Assembly: GCA_963816745.1 (NCBI GenBank) | Contig: CAWFLQ010000010.1 | Location: forward strand, 1 to 64,000 | Length of the DNA: 64,000 nucleotides | Direction: 5' to 3' | From: VAZQ01 sp963816745 | GTDB lineage: Bacteria; Pseudomonadota; Alphaproteobacteria; Rhizobiales; Xanthobacteraceae | Part shown: positions 19,358-27,326 of the stretch, piece by piece | Layout: every line of letters starts with the position of its first letter | Position numbering within the stretch: position 1 is the stretch's first letter | Program-made: the position numbers and the translations under genes | Notes under the pieces: model-generated | Told to the model about the DNA's origin: nothing | What the model saw: only the letters and a program-made list of their open reading frames with translations | Databases searched by the model: none

Positions 19358-19386
19358 AACGCTTCCGGGAATTTCCCGGAAGCGTT
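19358..19386. promoter_or_regulatory. 29-bp near-perfect palindrome upstream of the NusG-like gene
   Basis: Arms AACGCTTCCGGGAA and TTCCCGGAAGCGTT around one central T. It lies 22 bp before the ATG of the NusG-like gene. It could be an operator for a dimeric protein or, as RNA, a leader hairpin. No strong T run follows on the minus strand. Confidence 0.6.
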
Positions 19387-19485
19387 CAGCGTCCACAGAT
19401 TGTCCAAAGGAAACCCTCAGGGTTGACCAAAGGCGCACTTCGCCAAGCACTGACCATTTGTCGGGAAGCGGAATTTGCGCAGGTT

Positions 19486-19772
19486 GTCCTACCTGTCCCA
19501 CCTCTCAAGAAGAAAAGACAAGCAGGTAGGACACTATGCAGCGCCCAAATTCCGCGGGTTTGTCTCACCTGTCCCACGTGTCCTACCTCCGGCGCCAATC
19601 GGGAAAAATGAAAACCGCCGCTCGCGCGCTCTCACACCGCGAGCGCGCACCCCTCGCGCGCGCGCACGCGTGAGGGCGCGACGTAGGACACGTAGGACAG
19701 GTAGGGCAGCGCATTGAAAACGCTCGCGGTTTATGTGTCCTACCTCGGCGACGAGGTAGGACAGGTGGGACG
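19486..19772. repeat. nonamer iterons TGTCCYACC, candidate replication origin
   Basis: At least a dozen copies of a 9-bp unit, TGTCCTACC/TGTCCCACC or its complement. Two are joined head to tail at 19486-19503, three at 19561-19587 and three in the opposite direction at 19682-19708; singles or pairs stand at 19525-19533, 19736-19744 and 19755-19772. The last ones form a perfect 12-bp hairpin with a GCGA loop (19736-19763). The block lies between the primase and NusG-like genes, a usual place for a phage origin. Because 9 is a multiple of 3, all frames stay open across it; I regard it as non-coding. Confidence 0.6.
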
Positions 19773-19799
19773 TTTTTCGCTCCGATTCGCGCTTGACTC

Positions 19800-22700
19800 C
19801 TAAAAAACAGGCTCGTCGGCCGAGTTGTTCTCTCGCGCGTCATCCATGCGCGGCCACGCGACCGACTGGCCAACTATCCGGTCGAATGCCTCCCGCGCGT
19901 CCGCAAGCGGCGGCAGCTGGTAGCACCAGGCTCGCTTTGTCACCGGCCCGCCGCCGCGATCGTCCTCGACCTGGACGGTGCGACGAACGCGCGCGAGGCC
20001 GGGCACGAGCTTTCCGATCGTGATTCCGAACACCGTCTCCTCCTGCTTGCGGCGCACGCCGATCTTGTCGGCGGTTGCGATGTAGTCGCCGAACAGCGTG
20101 GCGCACGCGACCTCCTCGTTCCATTGCGAGGCATGGCGCGTCGTGGCGCCCGATGCCAGCCGCTCGAACCACCAGCTCTCGACCGAATTGAGCGAGCGGA
20201 TTTTTTGCTCGAGCAATGCGTCGGTGCGCGGGATCTGCCAAAGGTTCACGCTCTCCAAGTCGAAGGCGAGCAAGTCGGCGAGCAGCGCCTCGAGCCCGCC
20301 ATCGTCGAGCTCGGCGTCCATCTCGCGAAAGTATTCGTGCTTCTGCGCACAGCGCGGATCGACGTCGAGCACGGCGAAGCGGCGCTCATCCTTGCCGGCC
20401 GGAACGACCCAATCTTCGTTCGAGGTCATGATCAGCCGCACATAGTTCGGCAGCCTGATCGGATCGACGCCCTTGGCCTCGATCTGCTGGATCGGCGACG
20501 TGATCAGCCCCTTGAGCCGGCCTTCCGCCGCCTTGTCGCCCGCCCATACCGCTTCATCAGCCTGCAGCAGCAGACACGTCGCCATGTGCGCATTGAACTG
20601 CCCGGTGACGTAGCGCGGATCATCGACCAAGAAGTAGTGCCGCGGCCACAAGCGGCCGAAGACCTCGCCCACCTTGGTCTTGCCGGTCCCCATCCTCCCG
20701 CGCATCACCAGCGCGGTGCCGAGCCGCTCGCGCGGCCGCTGCGCCATGTGTGCGAAGAAGCCGAACACCCAATCGAAGTGTTCGCGGTTACCGCTGCAGA
20801 CGTTGTTGAGCAGATGGTCGCGGAATGTTTTGTATCGCCGAGCGTCTCGCTCTCGCGCCGGCTGCACCGCAAACCCAGACCAGAGGTTGAGGTAGCCAGG
20901 CGTCCCGGGCGCGTTCTCCGGATCGGGATGAAACTCGATGCCGCGATATTGGCGCCGGCGGCGATCGCTCATCCAGCGCCTGGCCCAGGTTATGGTCTTC
21001 ACCTTGCCGTCGGTGCCGACGATCTGAGTGAACCGGTTGGCGAACCAATTACCGAAGGCCTCGATCAGCAGCATGCGCTTCTGATCCTCGATCATCGCCT
21101 CTGGCCGCTCGTGGAACACGACCGACTTGCTGCCCATCAGCACGAGCGCGTATTCGCGATTGAGCGCGTCGACGTCGTAGCCCCAGGCCTCCGCCGGCGG
21201 AGGTCCCTCGCCCCCCTCAGAGCGCGAGGGAGACTTCGGGGCACTCTTGCGCTCCGCCTTCGATGCCGGCCCTGTTTTGGATTTGCGCGGCTGTTCGAGG
21301 CGCAACACATTCGCCGGACGCTCGACAGGTTGCGCAGCGTCGAAGGCCTCGGCGATGCGCCGGCAGGCCTCGTCGAGCGGTGCTGTGCACAGCACGTCGT
21401 CGAAGTCGGCATCGACCCAGCACCACGCGACGCGGATGGCACGCGTCGGCCGAGCCCAGCGCGCCGCGCCGCGCGCGATCGCGCATCTGGTGAGGAAGCT
21501 GTCGCTGGTGTTGTCGCCGAGGATGATGATCTCCTCGACGTTGTCGGGAATCTCGATCGCGGGCAACTCGAGGTCGGGGTCCGGCCCCGGCACGCGCTGC
21601 GGCCGGCCGCCGGCGGTCGTGAGCGTCGGGTGCGGCCAGGTCTCGGCCGACTTGCCGCCGAGGTTGCCGAGGTCGATCGACGTCCAGAACGCCGTCTCCG
21701 AGAGGTCGCGGCGGAGGTGGTCGAGCGCCCGCCACATGGCGATCGTCTTCTCGATGCCCTCGCCGATGACCAACCGCCGCGGCGCCTCGCGCGGCACGAT
21801 CTCGATGTGGGCGCCGGCCTTGCTGCCGCGCACCTTCTTCGCCGGCAACTGCTCGCCGCTCTCGGGATCCTTGATCACCGCCTTGCCCTTGCGGGCCTCG
21901 AGGTCGATGTAGGTGATGTGCAGCGCGCTGAATTTGCCGCCGCGCATGATCGGCACGAGCATGGCCGGGCCGCGATGAATCACCTCGGCGTCGCGCGCAC
22001 CTGTGACGTAGTAAGGCATGTCGGCGATGCAGCGCACGCGCATGAAAGCCGGCTGCTCGATGCCCCGCAGCGCCAGGTACGCCTCGACCGGGGTGCCGGC
22101 GATCGTCTTTGTGCCGCGCTTCCAGATCTCGAACACCTTCGCGCGCTCGAGCTCTCGAAACTCGGCATTGGTGCGCTCGGCCGCCGCGCGTTTCCGCGCG
22201 TGCTGCGCTTCACGCTCGGCCTCTTGCGCGGGGTCGAGTTGCTGCACACCCCCGAGCCAATCGACGGCCGGCAGAAATTCGAGGTGCTGCACGAGCTGCA
22301 CCAGCTTGATCACGTCGCCGCCGTCGGCGCAGCCGGCGCAGACCCAGCCGTCGGCCCAGGCCTCGAACTTCGTCGCCTTGGCTGACTGGCTGTTCTCCGA
22401 GCAGATCGGGCACGGGCCGACCATGCGGCCCTTCTGGCCCTTGCGCAGCCGCACCCATTTCGCGGCGACCTGGTCGCAGGGATTGCGCGCCTTGAGGTCA
22501 TCAAGCTCGGCCTGGGAGATCTCGCGCGGGCCGGTCATCGCGGGCGCCCTCCCCCGCGCGCGAGTCTGCGCCGTCACCAACGCACACAGGCTCTTGTCGG
22601 CCATGATCAGCTCGGCCAACGCGACCGCTGCATCGAAGAATTCCTTTTCCGCGATGTCCACCGGCCGTGGATCGATCCAGCTCTCGCCATCGAAGCGCCG

Positions 22701-22832
22701 ACGCTGCAGCGGCTCGAGCTCGCGCGCGTTGAGCCAGGCGCGATTGCGGATCAGCTGCAGAAGCTCGACGCCGCGCGGGTCGGCGCCGGGCTGCGGGCGA
22801 TCGTCAGGCAATCCGGAGACAAAACCGGTCAT
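19800..22832 (-). CDS. phage primase-helicase (zinc finger, Toprim, DUF5906/D5 helicase)
   Basis: 1010 residues, intact. A CHC2-like zinc finger is made by CPIC (141-144) and CAGC (165-168). A Toprim-like part follows with GEG (357-359) and IILGDNTSDS (437-445). The C-terminal third is an SF3-like helicase: Walker A RGRMGTGKT (711-719), acidic LLLQADEAVWAGDKAAEGRL, and VRLIMTSNEDWVVPAGKDER (sensor and arginine region). Such fused proteins start and drive phage replication. The first 99 residues (before MTGPREISQAELDD) may be a separate gene joined by an indel, since primases usually start just before the zinc finger. The start overlaps the upstream stop (ATGA). Iterons lie just downstream. 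Confidence 0.87.
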   Translation of the reverse strand: MTGFVSGLPDDRPQPGADPRGVELLQLIRNRAWLNARELEPLQRRRFDGESWIDPRPVDIAEKEFFDAAVALAELIMADKSLCALVTAQTRARGRAPAMTGPREISQAELDDLKARNPCDQVAAKWVRLRKGQKGRMVGPCPICSENSQSAKATKFEAWADGWVCAGCADGGDVIKLVQLVQHLEFLPAVDWLGGVQQLDPAQEAEREAQHARKRAAAERTNAEFRELERAKVFEIWKRGTKTIAGTPVEAYLALRGIEQPAFMRVRCIADMPYYVTGARDAEVIHRGPAMLVPIMRGGKFSALHITYIDLEARKGKAVIKDPESGEQLPAKKVRGSKAGAHIEIVPREAPRRLVIGEGIEKTIAMWRALDHLRRDLSETAFWTSIDLGNLGGKSAETWPHPTLTTAGGRPQRVPGPDPDLELPAIEIPDNVEEIIILGDNTSDSFLTRCAIARGAARWARPTRAIRVAWCWVDADFDDVLCTAPLDEACRRIAEAFDAAQPVERPANVLRLEQPRKSKTGPASKAERKSAPKSPSRSEGGEGPPPAEAWGYDVDALNREYALVLMGSKSVVFHERPEAMIEDQKRMLLIEAFGNWFANRFTQIVGTDGKVKTITWARRWMSDRRRRQYRGIEFHPDPENAPGTPGYLNLWSGFAVQPARERDARRYKTFRDHLLNNVCSGNREHFDWVFGFFAHMAQRPRERLGTALVMRGRMGTGKTKVGEVFGRLWPRHYFLVDDPRYVTGQFNAHMATCLLLQADEAVWAGDKAAEGRLKGLITSPIQQIEAKGVDPIRLPNYVRLIMTSNEDWVVPAGKDERRFAVLDVDPRCAQKHEYFREMDAELDDGGLEALLADLLAFDLESVNLWQIPRTDALLEQKIRSLNSVESWWFERLASGATTRHASQWNEEVACATLFGDYIATADKIGVRRKQEETVFGITIGKLVPGLARVRRTVQVEDDRGGGPVTKRAWCYQLPPLADAREAFDRIVGQSVAWPRMDDARENNSADEPVF

Positions 22833-23128
22833 GCGGCTCCGCTGCCGGCGACGCGGTTACGGACTTCCGACCCTCTGTTGCCGCTGGCGGGCGGAGACTG
22901 TGCAGGCACCTTGGCCAGTTGCCGCAGGCGGTTGAGGATGACCTGGTCGGCGCGCACCAGGTCGATCAGGTGAATGATTGCCTCGCAGATTTCCTTGTCG
23001 CGGACCATGTCGGGATGCGGCGCGAGGCGCAGCCCGGCCTCGACCAGGTTGTTCTGCCGGATCTCGATCGAATTGGCCTCGCGCATTAGGAACCCGATCA
23101 TCTCGGGGATCGTGACGCCAGCGCTCAT
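22829..23128 (-). CDS. phage protein of unknown function
   Basis: 99 residues: MSAGVTIPEMIGFLMREANS, EAGLRLAPHPDMVRDKEICE, then a helical LIDLVRADQVILNRLRQLAK and a disordered Pro/Ser tail. No catalytic motif. It overlaps its neighbours by 4 nt on both sides (ATGA), so it is translated with the primase. A small helper of the replication operon is a reasonable guess. Confidence 0.6.
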   Translation of the reverse strand: MSAGVTIPEMIGFLMREANSIEIRQNNLVEAGLRLAPHPDMVRDKEICEAIIHLIDLVRADQVILNRLRQLAKVPAQSPPASGNRGSEVRNRVAGSGAA

Positions 23129-23397
23129 CCCCTCCCCCTCGCACGCGCCGGGACGTGCGGCGCAGCCGCCGCCTGCAGCCAGTCGGTCACCGCCGAAGTC
23201 GCCCGCTCACGCGCCTCCTCGCGACTGTGGGCGCGGGCAAGCTTGCGCACGACCGGCAGGTCGAGCGAGAGCAGCCAGAAGCCGGCGCCGTGACGATCGA
23301 TGGCGCCGATCGGCACCACGCCGAGCAGCACCACCTCGCGGCTGGCGAGCTGCGGCTCGAACGTCAACGGGAATTGCGCGCCGGCGATCTCGATCAT
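23125..23397 (-). CDS. phage protein of unknown function
   Basis: 90 residues: MIEIAGAQFPLTFEPQLASR, VVLLGVVPIGAIDRHGAGFW and AREEARERATSAVTDWLQA-like end. It looks like a small beta-rich fold followed by one helix and a basic tail. ATGA overlaps join it to the genes on both sides in the early operon. No function can be read from the sequence. Confidence 0.6.
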   Translation of the reverse strand: MIEIAGAQFPLTFEPQLASREVVLLGVVPIGAIDRHGAGFWLLSLDLPVVRKLARAHSREEARERATSAVTDWLQAAAAPHVPARARGRG

Positions 23398-23777
23398 TCT
23401 TCCTCGCCGTCGCTCTCGCCGAAGTCGTCCTCATGTTCGTCCGGCGGCGGCAAGGTGTATCGCGATGGCGGCTCATAGCCCTTGTTGAGGCGCATCACGC
23501 TCGTTTCGTCGGTCAGGGTGTAGGAGAAGATAGAGGCGCCGCCATACCAATGCGTCTCCCAACCGTTCGCCGCCGGATCGCCTTTGGTCGGCACGTCGAT
23601 GCGCAGCAGCTTGGCACCGAAGCGCTCCTCTTCGCGCACGCGACCGGCGTGCCTGCGATGCCCGAAAATCTCAACGATTGCCCATTCCCAGCCATCGGTG
23701 TCGGCCGGCGCGGGTGCGTTAGCTTCGCCCGAACCGGCCGACGTCTGCTGGGCGTGATGAATCGTGTCGTCGTTCAT
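23394..23777 (-). CDS. phage protein of unknown function
   Basis: 127 residues from ATG 23777 (GGGAG at 8-11 nt upstream; a GTG at 23786 is less likely). A low-complexity N-terminus is followed by GWEWAIVEIFGHRRHAGRVR, EERFGAKLLRIDVP and GGASIFSYTLTDETSVMRLN, a conserved block in small early proteins of rhizobial phages. The C-terminus is strongly acidic (DEHEDDFGESDGEEE), which suggests DNA mimicry or protein binding, but this is a guess. It overlaps the next gene by 4 nt. Confidence 0.6.
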   Translation of the reverse strand: MNDDTIHHAQQTSAGSGEANAPAPADTDGWEWAIVEIFGHRRHAGRVREEERFGAKLLRIDVPTKGDPAANGWETHWYGGASIFSYTLTDETSVMRLNKGYEPPSRYTLPPPDEHEDDFGESDGEEE

Positions 23778-23782
23778 TGTGA

Positions 23783-24499
23783 TCACTCCCTTGGCTTGCC
23801 AGTTATCCCCTGTCCGCCGACGGCGCCTTGGAGTCGAAGCCCAGCCGTGATACTTTGTGGCGCTGCGCGGGACGTCTCGGACGTATGAGCCCGGGTGCCG
23901 TCGCCTCTCCGTGTAGGCACATGGGCTCCTCGCGCGGCCTCACCGTCTCGCCGCCGCACCATGCCGAGCGTCGCCGGGTCGAGGTCGTAGATCGGCTTTC
24001 CCTCGCGCTCGAAGAAGCGGATTTCCTCGGCCATGCCGTGGCTCTCCTCCCAGGTCGGGAGCTGTGCGACGATCAGCACATCGGCCGATCGCAGCTGCGT
24101 CTGGTCGAGCGGCCACCAGATTGAGCGATCATGCAGGCCGAGCCCACCGTGCACAGCGATCGGATGACAGTGCGCGATCGGGCTGTAGACCTTGATGCCG
24201 GAGCGCGAGAGCAGCGCGGCGAGCTTCGCGGCCGCGATGAATGCCGCTTCCGGTCCGCCCGGATACTTGCGATATGGCGTCGCGAGATACGCGAGCGCGC
24301 CGCCTGCCATGATGTCGCCGCTCATGCCGCCGCCCCTGCTGCCCTCGACCTGCTCACGAAAATTCCACACCCATCGCTCGATCAGCGGTTCCGGCAAGCC
24401 GACCTGCTCCGAAATCCAGGCGGTATCAAAACCGCGTGTCCACATGGCGATGACGTCTGCATAGGACCGAAGCTGGTCCCGCTCTCTTGGAGCCGTCAT
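23783..24499 (-). CDS. HTH segment joined to a DUF1937 protein
   Basis: ATG 24499 opens MTAPRERDQLRSYADVIAMW, with an HTH-like AWISEQVGLPEPLIERWVWN. From residue 59 (ATG 24325, MSGDIMAGG) the DUF1937 domain follows: ALAYLATPYRKYPGGPEAAF, KVYSPIAHCHPIAVHGGLGL, DRSIWWPLDQTQLRSADVLI and TWEESHGMAEEIRFFEREGK. DUF1937 has the fold of nucleoside 2-deoxyribosyltransferases, so a role in nucleotide metabolism is possible. The two parts are usually separate overlapping genes; here they share one frame. The tail after VRRRDGEAARG is poorly conserved in style and may be shifted. Part of the early operon. Confidence 0.62.
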   Translation of the reverse strand: MTAPRERDQLRSYADVIAMWTRGFDTAWISEQVGLPEPLIERWVWNFREQVEGSRGGGMSGDIMAGGALAYLATPYRKYPGGPEAAFIAAAKLAALLSRSGIKVYSPIAHCHPIAVHGGLGLHDRSIWWPLDQTQLRSADVLIVAQLPTWEESHGMAEEIRFFEREGKPIYDLDPATLGMVRRRDGEAARGAHVPTRRGDGTRAHTSETSRAAPQSITAGLRLQGAVGGQGITGKPRE

Positions 24500-24672
24500 G
24501 ATGCCTCCCGGCTTTGCGGCGGTTGCAGCAGAGCGTGCGAGGCGCCAAGCGGATCGCCTGCAAGATCGTCGATCAGCCGCCAGCCGTTCTCGATCGCGAG
24601 CAGGACCTCGGCCAGCGGTACGAAATCGCCATAAAGCCGACACGGCTCGCGCGACGCGGCCGCGATGTTCAT
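24496..24672 (-). CDS. small phage protein of unknown function
   Basis: 58 residues from ATG 24672: MNIAAASREPCRLYGDFVPL, AEVLLAIENGWRLIDDLAGD. One helix with a conserved-looking ENGWRLIDDL. It overlaps the methyltransferase stop on one side and the next ATG on the other, so it sits in the same translationally linked operon. No function assigned. Confidence 0.5.
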   Translation of the reverse strand: MNIAAASREPCRLYGDFVPLAEVLLAIENGWRLIDDLAGDPLGASHALLQPPQSREAS

Positions 24673-26002
24673 GCCGACACCATGTCGTGCTTGCCGGCCG
24701 CATCCTCCGCCGCCGCGAACTTGCCGACCTCGTCGCCGAACCCTTCCCAACCTTCGGGCAGTTCACGGCGCGGAAACAGCTCGAGCGATCGCTGGCCGGG
24801 CGTGATCGCATCGATCAACTCATAGAACTCGTCAGGCTTGCGGCTGTCCTCGCGCACCGGCCCGTCGAGCCGCGTCGAGCGCTTCGCCGCCTCGACCGTG
24901 TTCCAGACCGGCTTGCCCTTGATCGCGACGATGATGAACTCGCACTGCTGCCGCAGCCGCTGACCCTTGCCCCACTGATCCTTGACCCAGGCGATGATCA
25001 GCGGCGCGTGCTTGAAGCCCCAGGCGTCCATCACCTCGTAGGCGTAACGCATGTGGAAGCCGGTGACCCACATGTAGAGCACGCAATCCTTGGCGGCGCG
25101 CTTGCCGATCGGCATCGCCTTCATCTCGTCGAGCGACATCGTCGGATAGTCGCGCGTCGCGCGCCCGCGCTCGCCCGGGTTCGGATCATCGGGCTCGTGC
25201 GGCCACGGCATGTCAGCGAGGATGCGATCGAACTTGCCGGCCGGCAGGTCGAGCTGGCCGTTCGCCTTCTTCGTCGCGATGTCATCGACCTGGCGCAGCA
25301 CCTGCAGGCGCCGCCACGGACCATTGACCTTGCCGGTCTTGTCCATGGCTTCGAGCAGGCCGCCGAACTTCTCCGGCTCCTCGCGCGCCGCCTCGACCAC
25401 CTGCTGCGCCTTAGTGAGGGTCTTGCGGTCGCGGCCGAGATAGCGTGCGAGATGATCGCCCGCCTCGCCGGCCTCGGGATCTGCGTCCGCGTTGCCTTCT
25501 TGCCCGGCGCGGTCTTGCCGTGCGCCTGGCGCGCCTTCGCCGCCGCCTTGGCGATCGGCAGCAGCGCCTCCATCATGTCCACGCTCTCCGAGGGCGTGAA
25601 ATCCTTGCGCTGTGCGTTCTCGTCCCACTCGCCGGCGACGATCGCGTCAACGTCAACCACGTGCACGGGGATCGGCTGCTTGTGGAATTTCTTCGACAGC
25701 GGCCATGCCGCGAGCCGTCGCTGGCCGGCGATCAGGAAATCCTCCTTGTCGATCACGACCGGCTGCAGCAGGCAGCCGCGCTCGTCGATCGACCGAGCGA
25801 GCCCGACCACGTCGCCCATGTCGCGGCGCTTCACCACCTTCTTGAGGCTGATGTCGCGCGGCCAGCGCGTGGCCTGGATGAACGGGCTGAAGGTCTTGCC
25901 CTTCGCTTGCGCCTTCGGCTTCGATGTCGCCGCCGCCTTAGTCGGCTTCGGCTTCGCGACTTTGCGCGCGGCCGCCTTCGTCTTCGATCGCTGCTTGGCC
26001 AT
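24669..26002 (-). pseudogene. ParB-like domain plus MT-A70 adenine methyltransferase, one frame change
   Basis: ATG 26002 (MAKQRSKTKAAARKVAKPKP) opens a Lys/Ala-rich leader, then a ParB/Spo0J-like domain: RRDMGDVVGLARSIDERGCL, QPVVIDKEDFLIAGQRRLAA and IPVHVVDVDAIVAGEWDENA. Near 25490 the frame shifts; the second frame has RYLGRDRKTLTKAQQVVEAA and the MT-A70 domain with the catalytic D-x-P-W as FDRILADMPWP, then YPTMSLDEMKAMPIGKRAAK, LYMWVTGFHMRYAYEVMDAW and RKPDEFYELIDAITPGQRSL. MT-A70 enzymes make N6-methyladenine. The fused architecture is known in phages of alphaproteobacteria; here it probably protects phage DNA or marks it for regulation. Confidence 0.78.
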
Positions 26003-26292
26003 CACTCGCCCTCGTGGTCGATGTGCTGTTTCGTGGGATCGGCGAGGTCCCCAATCCCCGAGGCGCTGCCGCGGGTGAGCAGCCCTGGCACCGCGGGGAC
26101 CTCGCCGAAGGGGATGAAGAACGGATCGCGCGCTGGCGGCCGCAGGCACCACGCAATCAGTGCGGCGCACAGCGCGGCGGCGACGAAGACGAGAGCGGCG
26201 ATGACGAGCGACGTCACGGTGACGGCTCCCCTGCTGCCGACCACCTGGCCGGCTTCGACGCGACGCAACGAACGCAACACCGATGGACTCAA
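26002..26292 (-). CDS. small membrane protein of the phage early operon
   Basis: Up to 96 residues; the start is uncertain and may be the GTG at the TVTSLVIAALVF segment. One transmembrane helix, SLVIAALVFVAAALCAALIA, is followed by a Pro-rich cytosolic or periplasmic tail (LRPPARDPFFIPFGEVPAVP). Its stop overlaps the ParB-MT-A70 ATG. Function unknown; a superinfection-exclusion role is possible for a small phage membrane protein but nothing in the sequence shows it. Confidence 0.5.
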   Translation of the reverse strand: MSPSVLRSLRRVEAGQVVGSRGAVTVTSLVIAALVFVAAALCAALIAWCLRPPARDPFFIPFGEVPAVPGLLTRGSASGIGDLADPTKQHIDHEGE

Positions 26293-26295
26293 AGA

Positions 26296-26523
26296 TCAGT
26301 CGATCTCGTCCATAACGACGATGATGGCGCGCGCCGACGGACGGCTGCGGCCGCTGATGAGGTGATTTGCGTGGCGCTCCGTGCACGGGATGCGCTGAGC
26401 CAGCCACAGCGCCGGCTTGACCGGGGCGAGCGCGATGACCACTCGGCCGAAATTGGAGATAGGGAACGATTGTTCCTTAACTGGCTTTGACCGCCGACGC
26501 CTCTTCAACTCTGATTCGGACAT
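26296..26523 (-). CDS. small HTH-like phage protein
   Basis: 75 residues: MSESELKRRRRSKPVKEQSF, VVIALAPVKPALWLAQRIPC, TERHANHLISGRSRPSARAI. TERHANHLISGR...SARA has the spacing of a helix-turn-helix, and the family is commonly found first in early operons of rhizobial prophages. Likely a DNA-binding regulator. ATG 26523 starts the leftward operon; a 460-bp leader with a strong palindrome lies upstream. Confidence 0.58.
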   Translation of the reverse strand: MSESELKRRRRSKPVKEQSFPISNFGRVVIALAPVKPALWLAQRIPCTERHANHLISGRSRPSARAIIVVMDEID

Positions 26524-26983
26524 GACACGCCCTTACGCCTACCCAGCGAACACGGTCCTGCCGCGCGACACCCTGTCCCGAGCAGCAGAGCGCACGAGCC
26601 GGCCGATCGCGTTGAGCACTGATCGGCCGGCTCGCTGTTGTCCGTCGCGCCGAGTGCCAAGTCGCGGTCACTTGCAACGGCCAACGAAACGAAGGGGACC
26701 GCAGGCAGTACATCCGTGCCGCGGTCCCACTGCTCGCCACGCAGGGATGCCGACGTGGCAATCGAGTTGGTATCGGCGATTTCACATTCGCGGGCCGTGT
26801 TTCGCTGATGAGTCACCTGCGCAATTGTCAATGTCCTCGTGCGGCAAATCCCGATAAACACTCCACGCAGGCGCACTGTGATTAGCGCATTAGTTGTAGG
26901 TGTCATTTCTGTGTAAGCATCGCCTCCGGTGGGTGAAGACCGCGGGAGGCAAAAATGGTCGTAATCAAATTTCCCCGTCGCCG
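26524..26983 (-). other. leader between Cro-like gene and early operon
   Basis: No gene is supported. The stretch holds a perfect 14-bp palindrome (26595-26634). Open frames crossing it in both directions lack a ribosome site and familiar protein patterns. Confidence 0.45.
26595..26634. repeat. 14-bp inverted repeat with 12-nt loop
   Basis: Arms CGAGCCGGCCGATC (26595-26608) and GATCGGCCGGCTCG (26621-26634) match perfectly. It lies 72 bp before the first gene of the early operon. No T run follows on either strand, so an operator or an RNA antitermination site is as likely as a terminator. Confidence 0.6.
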
Positions 26984-27241
26984 TCAGCATGGACGTTCCT
27001 CTGCCAAAGCTGGAGAAGGTTTCGACCGCCGAGCTGCAAACCTCGTCAAGAGCTCGGCGGTCACGCCCTTTTGCCCGGCGATCTCGGTCTGCAAAATCGA
27101 CGACCAGTATTCGGAGGGAATCCAATCCCGGTCCCACCACTTGCGAGCGGCAAAGACCGACGCACCGATGTCGCCGGCGAGCGCGTCTGGGGACTTCCAG
27201 AGCGCGATGACGTCGCAGAAGGTCGAAATCGAATCCGTCAT
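26984..27241 (-). CDS. Cro-like phage regulator
   Basis: 85 residues from ATG 27241: MTDSISTFCDVIALWKSPDA, LAGDIGASVFAARKWWDRDW, IPSEYWSSILQTEIAGQKGV. The pattern I-S-T-F-x-D-V-I-x-L-W......A..I.A....R.W..RD.IP..YW is the HTH of the small Cro/CII-type proteins of rhizobial phages. It is divergent from the repressor gene at 27327, with operator TAAGAC-N5-GTCTTA 12 bp before its start. Expected job: switch from lysogeny to lytic growth. Confidence 0.72.
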   Translation of the reverse strand: MTDSISTFCDVIALWKSPDALAGDIGASVFAARKWWDRDWIPSEYWSSILQTEIAGQKGVTAELLTRFAARRSKPSPALAEERPC

Positions 27242-27252
27242 GGAATCAGAAA

Positions 27253-27269
27253 TAAGACAAATCGTCTTA
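27253..27269. promoter_or_regulatory. operator O1 between Cro-like and repressor genes
   Basis: TAAGAC, 5-nt spacer, GTCTTA. Matches the sites at 27718 and 27740. It lies in the 85-bp divergent region. A further half site GTCTTA at 27322-27327 overlaps the repressor ATG. Confidence 0.7.
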
Positions 27270-27326
27270 AAACTCAACCCCATCTTGTCCAATGCTCTGC
27301 AGGCGCCGGCCAGCGATACTTGTCTT

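Noticed and set aside
19430..19870. A Cys-Pro-Thr repeat protein or a CRISPR array
   Set aside because: The repeats are 9 bp, partly contiguous and in both orientations, with no constant-length spacers; the CPT-like translation is only a result of the 9-bp period.
20124..22385. A 753-residue open frame on the plus strand
   Set aside because: It is antisense to the primase gene, Arg/Ala/Leu/Gly/Asp-rich and without any protein pattern; long antisense frames are common at this G+C content.
26505..27140. A 211-residue minus-strand gene
   Set aside because: It would overlap both the Cro-like gene and the early leader palindrome and has no familiar motif.
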